A stretch of 64,000 nucleotides of DNA from Marthasterias glacialis (Eukaryota > Echinodermata > Asteroidea > Forcipulatida > Asteriidae). The position numbers and the translations under genes are program-made. How positions within the stretch are numbered: position 1 is the first letter of the stretch; every line of letters begins with the position of its first letter. Shown one piece after another: positions 37,931 to 50,190 of the stretch. The notes under the pieces were generated by a model that saw only the letters and a list, made by a program, of their open reading frames with translations, was not told where the DNA came from and did no database searches. The stretch spans positions 1,121,001 to 1,185,000 of the forward strand of contig OU452231.1 of the NCBI GenBank assembly GCA_911728455.2, given 5' to 3'.

Positions 37931-38402
37931 CCTGGACCTTGCCTCACCCTGGACCTTGCCTCACCCTGGACCTTGCCTCACCCTGGACCTTGCCTCACCC
38001 TGGACCTTGCCACATCCTGGAACTTGCCTCACCCTGGACCTTGCCTCACCCTGGACCTTGCCTCACCCTGGACCTTGCCTCACCCTGGACCTTACCTCAC
38101 CCTGGACCTTGCCTCACCCTGGACCTTGCCTCACCCTGGACCTTGCCTCATCCTGGACCTTGCCTCACCCTGGACCTTGCCTCATCCTGGACCTTGCCTC
38201 ACCCTGGACCTTGCCTCACCCTGGACCTTGCCTCATCCTGGACCTTGCCTCACCCTGGACCTTGCCTCATCCTGGACCTTGTCTCACCCTGGACCTTGCC
38301 TCACCCTGGACCTTGCCTCACCCTGGACCTTGCCTCACCCTGGACCTTGCCTCTCCCTGGACCTTGCCTCACCCTGGACCTTGCCTCACCCTGGACCTTG
38401 CC
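37931..38402. repeat. 17-bp minisatellite (about 28 units)
   Basis: The unit is cctggaccttgcctcac, with only single-base variants (catc for cacc, tacc for tgcc). Because 17 is not a multiple of 3, all three + frames read through the same 17-residue cycle, and none contains a stop. It follows directly on the LINE remnant's 3' end. Confidence 0.9.
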
Positions 38403-39304
38403 GCCATGCGTATACTTGATATATTCATTTTTTTTTTTTAATTTGTTCATGCCTAGACATTAATACTGTATAGAGTGTGTTTGAAAATAGATGTTTAGTA
38501 TAACTTTAAAACAAAAAGATGTAGGTTAAAAGGTACCGGGACACTTTAACGGTTAACAAATCTATAATCGGTTAATCAAAGTTATGGTTAACCAGTGAAC
38601 CAAAACTAACTTGCTACTCCAAGCTCTGTTATCAATGCAAAGTTTTTTTTCTGACCCCCCCCAAAAAAAAAAAAACAACAACAACAACAACAAACAAAAC
38701 AAAAAACAAAGTCAAAAAAGAAATAAATTGTATGCTGCCACTAAAGTTATCGTATGCTTGACAGAAATAACCTACATTGTACCATTCTCCACCCACCTTC
38801 TAATCTAAAGGATATCGGACACACCCAGTCCAATTTTCATCCCTCATCGCAAACTGTTACAGCTTACAATCCCCTGGTCTTCCTGGCTGTCCCCTTTATT
38901 TATCCAGTTCAATCTTTGCAGAGTATGATATCCTCCCTTGCAGTTGATAAGAACTATTATACTGTGTTTGTATATCGCCAACAAATCAGTGTGTTGATTG
39001 GTGGTTGTTTCCTCCAATTTGAACCTTTCCTATAGTTGAGGCGTTTCTTGTTCTATTGCAAAGACCTCATAATTTAGAGAAAGCCAGTGGTATCACAAAG
39101 TGATTGTCAGTGACTTCAAATTGGGAAACCTCTAAGAGTAAATCATTATTTACTCCGAAAAACTCTTTCATAAAGTGGATTGTTTTTGCGTGTGTCTTGT
39201 ACAAGTTATAAATTGTTCATTGTATCATTGAGACTCTCTCCAACCAGCCCAACACGGCTTCATAAAAAGCCAGGTAAAGATTAAAGTAGTGTAGTTGCTT
39301 TGAT

Positions 39305-39620
39305 TTTGTTATTAGTATTATTATTGTTATTATTGCTATTATTATTATTAAACCAAGAGACCCTAAAAAGTGACTAGCACTGTGACCTGTTAGTCTGAAG
39401 ATTTCTGATGATGAGAAGATGATGAAGGAATGTCAGTTTTAGATGCGGGAGGAAAATCCCAAATAGGGAAAACCCACGCAATCAGGTAGGGACTGAAAAC
39501 CCAATCCACATGCAAGGCTCCAGTCCGGGATTCGAACCGGGGTCCACAGAGGTGACAGGCAGGGAAAGAAACCACTGAGCCAACCTGAATGCCCTGGTGA
39601 ACCAAGGCCTGCATTCCAAA
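39305..39620 (-). mobile_element. tRNA-derived SINE, family 3
   Basis: On the minus strand about 39517-39595 forms a tRNA-like head: ggttggctcagtggtttc (A box) and cggttcgaatcccgg (B box with a paired T stem). The body follows, ending in an (ATT)n tract at 39305-39350. Different head from families 1 and 2. Confidence 0.65.
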
Positions 39621-42353
39621 CACACACTAATAATAAGGCAGTGGCCAGGGGCAAGAGGCACTTTCCTATGCTGCCTTTGTCAAGCTCAAGGTCTCAATTC
39701 AGAGAGTTAGCTCTGTCTTGACCATTAGTGTCGTCTTCCTTGTCTCTCACCCAGAACAGAAAAAACTTTATTTCACTTGTACTTCAATGTTGACTCACAT
39801 AGCTGAAATCAGAATGGTATACACAATTACTTCAACTGCTAAACCTTTATCATATTTTCCCCGTTTAAAAGAAAGTTTGACCATGCACATGAATCAGTCA
39901 AGTTGTGATACATCCTGTGACGTCCCCACTCGTTGCCATGCCAACCCAAATTCCATCACTCCCCTCATTTATTAATACATTCTTCACATAATTCCCTATC
40001 GGGCCACATTTCAGCAATTGCTTCAACTTATGTTTGCATGCAGGGGTTGTTTATAGAGCTATCCAGGCACATCAAGACCCCAGAGAGTTTTGTATTAGGA
40101 GAAATACCAACATCAAAAGTGGGAAAATTGAGTGAAAACAATCAGCCCAGTGGGACAGTGGTAACAATTAGGAGCTTAATTTATCCCTGGTGACAGTCGT
40201 TTAAACAGTATGACACATTGAACTTGGCCATTAATACAGTCAACTAAAAGGTAACATACTTGACTGCTGTATGGTTTTTGAACCAAAGATGCGACAGACG
40301 TTTGTTTTGGGGCCTTGTTTGTTGTTTGCTTACTTCGGTTCTTTGTGTTGGGTAGTCATGCACTGATGCGAGAATTACATCTTATATGCGATCTGTGTAT
40401 ATCATATTTTCTTATCTTTGTTTATTTTTTTTGTACGATAAATGTGTTTTTGTGTGTTTATGAAATGTCTCAAAAAGGATTTTCGTTGAAAGGTCTGTAT
40501 GGATTTAATAAGGAGCTCATAATTAAATCTTTTAACAATATTGTTATACATCTGTTGTCATAAAATACATAGGTTCTCTCCTTGAAAACATTTTTTTTTC
40601 AGGCATAAAACTAAAAAAATATGAAACAGCCTGGTAAAAAATGCCTGATATGTTTTCATTTTTGAAGTGTGAATGGATGGTTAACTTTTAATAAATTCAA
40701 GATCCTTAATTCATTCGCGAACAAACATATATGACCTAGCTAAGAAAAAAAACCAAAACAACAACAACAGAGGTCAAAAGATAAATACTCTTTGAGTCAC
40801 ACTTGTAGCCTGGGGTTTATTGTTGTAATCTAATTATAGCCTTGAACAAAATGAAGCTTACAAGAACAGGTCTATAAAAAAATGTTCCTTTTTTTATCCT
40901 ATGGCTCTCTCATAAAGACACAAGGATCGACAATAATACTTGAAGAATACTTGACCTATTTTGTTTAAAATTGGTTATTTAGATACATGTATTGTCTAAA
41001 TAGCCTCCAGCACATCCAAACCCTGCTTGGTGAGGTACACCAGGCAGTCACAAAGACTTATTCTTGTCTGCTTTATCCGCGGACTCAAAAGACATTGTGG
41101 TGGCATCTTGGGTTTAATGTGTTGATACTGCAAACACTGGGACAAGTTTGGAGCAGATTATGGCCTTGTCCCTCCACTGCACTAAGGACCCTTCGGAGAC
41201 CAAGAAAGACTTAATAGACCACTAGGAGAGTTAGCTCAAGGGGGTAGGCCTAGGGTGGCTAGTGGGTTGTAATCACTACCCAAAGTGCCTGTATGTACCC
41301 ATCTTGATGGGAGCTTCACCCTTCTGAATGGAGGTTAATATGAGATTGCTCAGGACATTTATTGGATTAGAGAGGGTAGTATTTTTGGACGGAGTCGCTG
41401 GTGGCATGTTGTAACACTTTGCAAGGAATTCAACGCTATTAAGTTTCCATGGCACTCATCAAGATTTCATTTTGGAGGAATTCATATCACAGCCGAACAA
41501 TTGCTCTCCATATTTGGAAAATGCATACCTTGAATTTCTGGGAATTAAAACAGTGGTCTTATAATGTTTTAAGAGTAGCCTCTGTGGTCTGCCGATACTT
41601 TGTTTGTTTTCAGCGCAGGACTTTACTTGTAAGGTAGAAGATCATCTGTGCGGTGCCTCAGGGATTACTTTCTTTCCTGAAGAGATTGAACCATTGACAG
41701 ACTGACTGCAAGTCTGGAATGTTTCCTTAAATAACCAGTTAACCTCTCAAAGCCTACACTAAATATACTGGCAACAGGAAAATAAGTGATGTTCAGATTG
41801 AATTCGGGTGGAAAGGGGCGAAGAAAACCAATCATTCCTCCACAACCACTTGTTAAGGGAGGGGCACAATCAGACCTTTGGAGATAGCTGATCAATTCAT
41901 TCTGTTAGCTTCTTTGTTGACAAGTTCAGCAAGCTAGACAAGTCCATCTTGAGCTTAAAGAGAAACATTTCACCTGTGCTTATCAATTTTGACTCGATTA
42001 CTTGAAGAGCTCCTCCTACAAGATCCAAGCCCGATACTGCGAGCGGTAAGAATCGTGGCTACACTCTGTCGATTCTAGGCCAGCGAGGATAAGACGATCA
42101 GGGACCAGGTTGTTCCTCTTTTCTGCTATGACTCACACCACACAGGAGATATCTTAATTAAACAGCATCCTTAATGTCTTATCTGGAATCAGGGAAGGCA
42201 TACACTGGCTGTCGCAGTTCCACCATGGTTCCACAAACAGGGGCCATTCTTAAACACCTGAGGTTGCAAAAGAAATAACAAAATAAGTAAAAGTGATGAC
42301 TGGATTATAGAACACATGTGATCAATTCTTACAAAATGAGTTTGAAGCCACCT

Positions 42354-42560
42354 GGGCCCAATTTTATGAAGCTGCTACACAGAAGAGTTCAATATTTCAA
42401 GAACATGTTACCAGCCAAATGCTATATTGTTTGGGTTCACTTTCCCACTAATTTTGCTTTGTAGATAAATTTGTTGAACAATTTCCTCCTGCAGTAATTA
42501 GTGCAACAGTCACAGCGGGCTCATAAATTTGGCTCATACAGTTGTGTACCTACACAGCTC
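42354..42560. repeat. Element with GGGCCCAATTTTATG end ('accagcc/gctaagca' family)
   Basis: Starts ctgggcccaattttatgaag and contains catgttaccagccaaatgc and a 'ggttcactttcccactaatt' block shared with 51.75-51.83 kb. The second terminus is not visible. Confidence 0.45.
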
Positions 42561-42754
42561 TGTAAAGTGTTGGCCAAAGTCTTCTGAAATATGACTCCTG
42601 TCTTGGTTTGGGATTGGCAAATGGATATCTAAATTCTGCATGAGAACGGATTACAAAATGTTACTCTAATTTACTGCCATCTTTGTCGGGCCCTCCCCAT
42701 CACCCCTTGTGCAACAGCAGTAGATAATACTGATTTTTATTCTGATTAAAAGGT

Positions 42755-42822
42755 GCCAGACTGTTTTGCCCTCACAGCCTCAATTTGGTTACATTGATTT
42801 TTAAACGGTGGTAAAAAACAAA
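42755..42822. mobile_element. MITE family B fragment
   Basis: ccagactgttttgccctcac, then agcctcaatttggttacatt, matching the middle of the 17.9-kb element. Confidence 0.55.
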
Positions 42823-44239
42823 AAAACATCCACATGTTTTTTCCTTACCATGTTCGAACCACTGATACAAAATGACAGCAAAGTTTAGTTTGTGTAAATC
42901 ATTTTGACACTATTTCTAAGTTAAGTTTGAAAAGTGGTTCTCAAATATTTACCATCTCCTGGGAATCTAACTTCTTAAAAAGTTTTTTTTCTTGCGAAAG
43001 TTTACGTAATAAACTTTTAAGGCTGTACTTGCTAAAGGTCTAATGTAATATCATTATATAAACTCTCTCTCTCTAGCCATGGCAAACTCATCTGAACAGT
43101 AGTGCATAGTTTAACGTGTCCCAGTTAATGACCTCCCTGTCGCACACTTACTTTCAATCTGTTGGTTTGTGGTTTTGTCTGATGCTGGGGAAGACCAATC
43201 CTGCCTCTAGGTCTGGGACTTTTGTTTGGTGGTATTTATCAGGTCATGGAAAGGTCATGCTCCAGATGAATTCTTTACTCAGTTTGGCCAGTTGCAAGCT
43301 ACTTTCAACAGTTGAGAACAAAGAGTTTGGTACTGATAGACAGAGTATATGAATTGTATGTAGTTGACAGAATTTGTTACATTCCATTAGATATTGTGTC
43401 ATATATGACCCCTTGTGAATAATTTTCTGTTACAAAACACCAAACCTTGGTATGAGTCGACAATGGGTTTTGTGAATAGCAGTCGTAATCAGTAGGGTTG
43501 TAACTTCAGAAGCTGAATAAAGAAGAAAAACTGCAAATAGCAAATTTGAATGCAGGGATCAGTCTACAGCCACGTGCATTACTCGGCATTTGGGCTGATT
43601 GTGTGTTTCTGCGTGAAGTAACATTGAACTTAGCCAAACTAACCGCATGGCAAATCTGTGTCTGCTTGTACCAAAACCCTGTTTGCTGTTGGCTAAATGC
43701 TCTAAAGATAGACCCCGATTTGAACAGATGAAACAAGGATTCTTGATTAAGATGCTTTATGGAACATCTAGGATATCATTAGGTCAGATAAATATATCAA
43801 ATGATATAAAATAATGCTCAGGTGCCAAACTGAGTTTAAAGGATAAATGGTATTTGTAAGTTTTAAAAATCAAAACTCATTCAAAACTGAATAAATTCGT
43901 TCCTAGTTCGTTGTTTTGATAAGGTTGGTTGTCAACAAGCTTCTTATAGATCTACTCTGAGTTATTTCTTGACAATTGAAACTTCATATCAAGTTTGCTT
44001 TTAAGATATTACCAATTTATTTATCAACATTGAAAAGTAAATGTAAACTTCAGGAGAAAGCATTTGTTAAAATTGTGCTTCAAACATGATATAAGACTTT
44101 TGAATTTATGAATCAACATTTTCTATTCTCTCTTAATTTTGATTGGTAATGATGTTGGATATTTATTTTCTCAAGTATAATCATTCGAGTTAGCTGTATT
44201 TTTTTTTTTTTTTTCCTTTTGTATATATTTGCTATTTTA

Positions 44240-44420
44240 AGTGATGCAGGCCTTGATCTTAACTGAGGCCATTGGCCTCATGCCCTGTCGAGTTGGCCAG
44301 TATGCCCTTCAGAAAAATTGCACTGTCACTACCAACTTGGCCAATATGCCCTTGTACAATTTCTCTGATTTGGCCAGCAAAGGCCTGCCCCCGTTTTTCG
44401 TAAGATGGAGGCCTGGTGAT
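44240..44420. repeat. 'aggcct/gggcac' element, copy 4
   Basis: Bounded by gatgcaggccttgatctta and atggaggcctggtg, with three 'tgcccttc/tgcccttg' boxes and 'ttggccag' repeats inside. Diverged copy. Confidence 0.45.
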
Positions 44421-44454
44421 GATAACTAATAAACTAGTTAACTTGCAGGTATAA

Positions 44455-44560
44455 CCATGAATAAATCTCTTTTAGAAGAGTGGTGGCTCTGAAAAGAGCC
44501 AGTGTGGTCTCGACATTTCGAACAGTATACTCTGCTCGTCTTCAGGATTCTATTTTGTTG
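44455..44560 (-). ncRNA. Histone-type mRNA 3' stem-loop within a repeat-like segment
   Basis: The minus strand contains a perfect ggctcttttcagagcc (44485-44500): a 6-bp stem with a tttc loop, the metazoan histone mRNA 3'-end hairpin, followed by accac. About 12-20 nt downstream lies aaaagagat, like the purine-rich histone downstream element. No histone coding sequence is found upstream on that strand. Instead there is a second hairpin (44519-44538, cgagcag/ctgttcg) followed by aaatgtcgagacc. It is therefore either a histone 3' end relic or, more likely, a repeat carrying this signal. The type label is for the RNA structure only. Confidence 0.55.
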
Positions 44561-46280
44561 AACCAAAATTACTTAACAACTTTAAGACAACTATCTTTTG
44601 GTGTAATTGACTCAATATCCCATCTACTATTCAGCCCACTTTGATTAATTTCCCTCTTCGTTTATGCGTAATCCACATTTCCACTGAGGTGATCACATCA
44701 CATGATTACATTTCAGTTACACGTAATTCACACTTGTAAACATAATTTTGTTTCTCCGTGGATGTCAATCTTTTTCACACAGTTCGTGTTAATGATGCTC
44801 GCCTGCAAGGTTTTTTTTTCTTCACAGTTTGGAACAGTTAAACTTCCTCTTATCAAAAAAGGAAAAAAGAGTAACGTATGTTATTTATCCAAATGGTTAA
44901 TGATTTAAACTCACCTTCCCTTTCTTCAGTCTGTTCTTTATGACTTTTAGGCACTGCTTACTTTTTCCTTTTATTATATATATATATTTTAAGCAGTCAG
45001 ATGGTTTGACCAAGTAGTATTAGTGTTTGTTTTTAGAACTTCTATCCAAGGATGTTTCACCCCTTTTGGCAGCACTTAGGGTCGGAGTTATTTTTGAGTA
45101 TGAAGTTTGAAACAGTAAACTCTACAAGTGTCTGTTGCCTGCTCTGTGAATCATAGCACGGCAAGCCACACCAAACCAACACACGGCAAACACTTGAGCC
45201 GTGTGTTTAATTAGCAATTAGACATGCATCTCAGGTCCGCGCGTTCTCAAGGGGTCTGTTTGCTTTTGTAGTACTTTGAGACTGGGTCGTCATCGGTCCT
45301 GAGATTCAACCTAGCTATGCAACCAAGGAAAGCTTTATCTCTCTTTCTTGCTCGTTCTGCCTCAGTTTCTCCCGCAGTGTCGCAGCCTGTGCACATACTA
45401 TCCATCTTTAGCTTGAAGGCAGTATTTACATTTGAGGGAACCGGCCCTCATTTTTATTAACTAGCAAATTTCTTTCAATTTGTCTTCTACTCTTCATGGG
45501 GTCATCCCTCAGTCTTGTTTCTGGTTAAAAAAGATAAGATTCAAATAGTTTTTTCCTCTAAGACGACATTGTTTCAGAGGATGATTTGTACCAGTACCTT
45601 CTTTAAACCAAATCAGCTTTCAGATTAAGACATATTAATTCTGATAATAAAGAAACCAATACTAAATATTTTAACCCCTGTAACTGCTTTGTTTTAGAGT
45701 CAAAGATGACATATGATTTGGTTTTATCTTTCCAGAAAAAAATATCTTTCTTTTCTTTACAACCATTGACCACCATGTTGCATGGGCAACCTTAAGCAGT
45801 GCACATTTTGTGACTTGATTGGCATAAATTTACCCTTAACTGACCATTTAAACCCTTTGCTATGAAGAATTTAAGCACTTTGGATTTGTTTAAGTTGGCA
45901 GCCGTTCTTAGTCAGTGAGTTGGCTGTCTGATAGAATTTCTAATAAAACGATAAAGTATTGTATGTTTTTGCCGTAAAGGCAGCTCTTACTTTTGCCAAT
46001 CACTGGTCGGCCAAACCTGATGCTGTGGCATCTCAAAAGAAAAGTCTGTAGCACTGTTGCACAGCTACACACCTTACGCTAACTGTGTGGTATCGGGTCG
46101 TCATCAGTTCATTACCTAGATTAATGGAAACAATTCTCAATGGAAACTTTACAATTTTGTCTCACCTTCCATTTGGATACGGTCAGATTGCTACCAATCT
46201 ACCTTTGTCTTGTTCCCTGTTTGTAAGGGCAATAATGAATCCTGATTCTTGTAATACCAAACTGGGGTCAGACTAGTGGG

Positions 46281-46336
46281 TCCTTCAAGCTTGAGGTTGG
46301 TCACATTGATTCAAAGGGGAGAAAAAACAGAAAGGG
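46281..46336. mobile_element. MITE family B fragment
   Basis: cttgaggttggtcacattga followed by ttcaaaggggagaaaaaac, like the 9.45-kb copy's 'ctcggtttggttacattggt' and 'ttgaatgggagaaaatc'. Confidence 0.4.
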
Positions 46337-47392
46337 CTGTTCCATAATAGAAGTGAGATGACACCCCAGATCCAAGAATTGTTAATACATGTCCAACAAA
46401 ATGATATTTAAAGATAGTGCAAATAGAAGGTTAAATATAATCAAGTCATTTATAATTCCTCTCATCTCCTAAAATCGTGACCACTTTACCAAAGCATGAA
46501 AAACAGGAAATATCCCCTTAAACGTCTGGTAATATAGTCCATCAATAACTCACCTTACAAGAAGCTAGACCATTTTGTCTGAAATCTGCCCAAAATGGAA
46601 ACTTTCTTTTCCAGTCGCAAGGGTGAGATCGCTTTATCTTAATCTTTCTTTTAAAAAAAAAAGAAAAGAAAGAGAGCTGTTTTATAGTGGCTTACCACAA
46701 GTTGTTTAATTGAGACTTGCGGTTGAGGCATTCCAGCCATGCTCAAACCATCAGAGAGGGGTTATTTTTACCCGAACGAGTGTGGAGTTGGGCCTACTAA
46801 TAAATGACTTGATTATCAGTGGTGATTGCACCATGATTAGTCAACCCACTTTATTTACATGCGTGCGAAGTGCTGCACATTGTGGTCTGATCTTTGGGAA
46901 ATTACATCGGGACTCGATGGAAGACTGATTTACTTCTTCCCAAAATGTGACGGATTCCTGGGATCATGCGTCTGGCTTTGGGGAAACTCCATCCTCAATC
47001 TTTATTTAAACCAGACGTGAATAATTCAGTTCCCATCATAATAAACCAAAATTACTGACATATTTTACTGCTTTATTTTGGGGAGAAGGGCAGGAATGGG
47101 ATGCTGTGAAATTTGTCTCCACAAGTAGTTATCTTCTTAATTTCATCACGAGGAAATTTACTGACATTGTACCACAAAGGTATGTTACTCTTGGTGGTAC
47201 ACCATGGTTTCACTTTGGAAGAGGGCATTCATTTAGATCCTATGGTTTTTAAAGAAAATCTCACAGTTTGTGAAATTGTTCTCGTAAAAAAAAAACCTGC
47301 TTTTGAGAAGTCAACTTACACCAACATTTAAAGAGAAAGTAAAGGATTGTATTTATTGAACAAAATGATTGATTAGTTTCAATCTGAATGAA

Positions 47393-47790
47393 CACTGATT
47401 ACCAGATCTGATCTCACTGATTACCAGATCTGATCTCCCTGATTACTAGGCCAATCTGACTGATTACCAGATTCAATCTCACTGATTACCAATGCCAATC
47501 TCACTGATTACCAGTGCTGATTTCACTAATTACCAGATCTGATCTTACTGTTTACCAGATCCAATCTTGCTGATTGCCAGATCTGATCTCACTGATTACC
47601 AGATCCAATCTCGCTGATTACCAGATCCAATCTCGCTGATTACCAGAGCCAATCTCATTGATTACCAGATCCAATCTCATTGATTACCAGATCCAATCTC
47701 ATTGATTAACAGATCCAATCTCATTGATTGCCAGTGCCGATCTCACTGATTACCAGATCCGATCTCACTGATTACCAGATCCGATCTCAC
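47393..47790. repeat. 22-bp minisatellite (about 18 units)
   Basis: The unit is ctgattaccagatccaatctca, with variants gatctgatc, gtgccgatc and gagccaatc. The 'gattaccag' core is nearly invariant while the 6-8 nt after it vary. All units are the same length, within a base. Confidence 0.85.
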
Positions 47791-48529
47791 AATTAACCAC
47801 TGCTTATTTATCAAATAAGAAGGTATATTTATATGCACAAAATTCCTGACAAAAACGTAAACCATTTTACATTGTTTCACTTAAACAGGGTCACCTTACT
47901 TGAAATTTTGTTTGGATGTTGTATTTTATGAAAACTGTCCCAAAAACCATTATTGTACTGTTGATATACCATTCAATATATTTGTTTGACTTTTGAAAAT
48001 GTTGTGAATTCTTTTAGACTGCCTGGCTTGGTGTCCCTCTCCTTTGATTTGAAAATAGTGAACTATTTGAATACCATAATATACAGTTCAAATGGCATAC
48101 GGTGTTCTTATAAGTAGCCAGGCCTATTGATTTTTAGAAAGTGTTTTGTAATTATCTTATCAGTTGACAATGTCAAGACGTAAGCTCAAGTTTCTATGAC
48201 TTTTTGAATTCGTTATTTTTGCTTTAAAACCCCAAAGCTTCATGCACCAATTTTGCCCAAGAATCTTTGACATGGACAAACAAGTTATCAGAACAGCTTG
48301 AAATTTAAAACTGTTTCCACTGAATTTGTCTCACACAACATAGCTCATGTGCTGGAATTTTCTTCTTTTTTTATCATCAAATCTCAAACCACTGTACTTT
48401 TGAGAAAATATTTGTTTGTAGCATGAGCTAACTGCTCCACTACTCCCTAAGGTAACTCACTGCAAAAGTACCTGGACATATTGTCAGTTGCATACAAACC
48501 TTGTCCTATAGTGTCTGATGATTGAGCAT

Positions 48530-48829
48530 CTACTCTGCATCATTCCACATCCCATTCCTCTGCTTCTTCCCTTCTTGTCTCCCCGATGAGGCACTCGGTT
48601 GCCAGGGCCCATCAAGGGGGGTCTGCCATTGATTTCCTGTATCATCAAAGTCCAGTGTAAAAACAGGCCTCTCTGAAACACCTGAGAAAAATTTAATTCC
48701 AACACGGACAACAGATGCTGAGAATCTACTTGCGCGTCCATCTGATGGATGTCTACTGACTAATGCTCTCTTTTTATTTATTTTTTTTTCTGAAAAATAT
48801 GAACCAAACTTATTAAGGGTTCTTACCAT
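48530..48829 (-). other. 99-codon minus-strand open frame, function unknown
   Basis: An ATG-to-TAG frame of 99 codons. Its C-terminal half (E-R-P-V-F-T-L-D-F-D-D-T-G-N-Q-W, then D-G-P-W-Q-P-S-A-S-S-G-R-Q-E-G-K-K) has balanced composition and is unlike surrounding translated DNA. Possible splice acceptors (aatttttctcag ending at 48682, gtctgcctcag ending near 48844) and a donor (atg/gtaaga near 48819) fall inside or beside it, so it may be one or two exons instead of a single ORF. No family recognised; chance remains quite possible. Confidence 0.25.
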
Positions 48830-49437
48830 GGCTGTCTTTGCATTCCTTGTTCTGAGGCAGACAATTGGGAAGGGAATACGGTATGCTTCTATATTAAGAA
48901 AGAATGAAATATTAACTGGTTCAACCAGAGTCTGTTCCTCAGGTCAGTATTCTGTTTTTGGTGAGACGCTGTGTTTATGTTTCGTGAGAGACAACTTTGG
49001 AAATAACTGAGTTTGGTTTGATTTACGTCATTTGGAGAGGGGGAGGGGAAGGGGGGGGTGATTGCAGTGATGGGGGAGAGGTTATCTCAAGTGTGATCAA
49101 AGGATATTGGTCTTTCCAGCAAGAACAACTAACCTGCTCTACTCCTCATTAGGAGTCATTTTGAAATTGGTTAGAATTAGTCGATAAGGAAACTAATACT
49201 TAAATCTGACACTTAATTGATTTGTCATTTTGAGATTTTTGAGGGCCAATTATAAATGTGTAATTGATGAGTGCGATTTCTGTGACTTCCACAGTTTAGT
49301 CATCGAGTTAATTGCAACAACAACGGGAAATTGACCATAAATTGCATTTTAATCATAGACCCTGTGTTTCTTGTGCACCTAATGTAGATGAATGCCTCAC
49401 ATCCTTATTCTACTGTCTCACTTTGTGATGCTGCACA

Positions 49438-49540
49438 GTGGACCTTTATCTTGATGCAGCCATCTTGTTTTTCTTGCATTCAGCTCAATGTTATCAAACT
49501 GAGGCTGGATGGGCAAAGCAATCTGATCCAGTGTTTAGTA
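49438..49540. mobile_element. MITE family B, truncated
   Basis: Starts gtggacctttatcttgatgc, agccatcttgtttttcttgc, and continues to aaactgaggctggatgggc; the right terminal repeat is missing. Confidence 0.65.
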
Positions 49541-50190
49541 GAATAAGAATCCATATGAATTATTGCTTTTGCACAAAGGACAAAGATGCACGCAAAACGT
49601 TCAGACATTGTGTCACTGAAAGTTTCTTGATTTAAGGACAATTAATATACTCGTTTGGGAGAAGGTAGATCAAAGAAGGGTAAAAATATGTTCTAATTAG
49701 GGTAGTTTAAGAGGGACAATTTCAGCCCTGTTTTAATATCAGTGTTGACACAGAAGGGTTTGTCAGTGTCATCCAATGTTCCCTTATTGGGGACCATTGA
49801 CAACCTCATCCAGACATTAGGGTTCAATCTGCCTCAGTGTCAATGCAATCCAACCCACATGCACATTTTTGTGCTTCCTGTGTGTGTGTACATTATATAG
49901 TAGGTGAAATGCATAGTGGACTTTTGTTTTGTAATGAGGTAACGTAGATGTCATCACAGTTATGTTTTTCTCCGTTTGGGGATGTTGTCGAATGTTAAAG
50001 GTACATTGGTATCAAAGGAACCAGTATGTTTTGATTGCGCTATGCGTGCATTAGCACCCGCATAAGTATAATTGCTGACTGGTTATAAAGACTCTCAGCC
50101 ATGTCTTTATCAGCCGTTTAAACACCCCCATGTGACATGCTCTTGACCAATCAGAATAGATAATTTATCTGGAGTATTTTAATGAATACT

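Noticed and set aside
42000-42046. Possible 38-nt + exon before gtaaga (S-S-S-Y-K-I-Q-A-R-Y-C-E)
   Set aside because: No pyrimidine tract before it and the length breaks phase 0 of the neighbouring exons.
43152-43186. Minus-strand 33-nt exon between cttccccag and gtaagt
   Set aside because: Splice sites are fine but no other exon on that strand supports it; expected by chance in 64 kb.
44911-44950. Minus-strand micro-exon (C-L-K-V-I-K-N-R-L-K-K-G-K) with a gtgagt donor
   Set aside because: Good donor and lysine-rich frame, but the acceptor side is purine-rich (ggaaaaagtaagcag) and no partner exons were found.
47393-47790. CRISPR-like array
   Set aside because: 22-bp units are contiguous with no unique spacers; it is a minisatellite in an animal genome.
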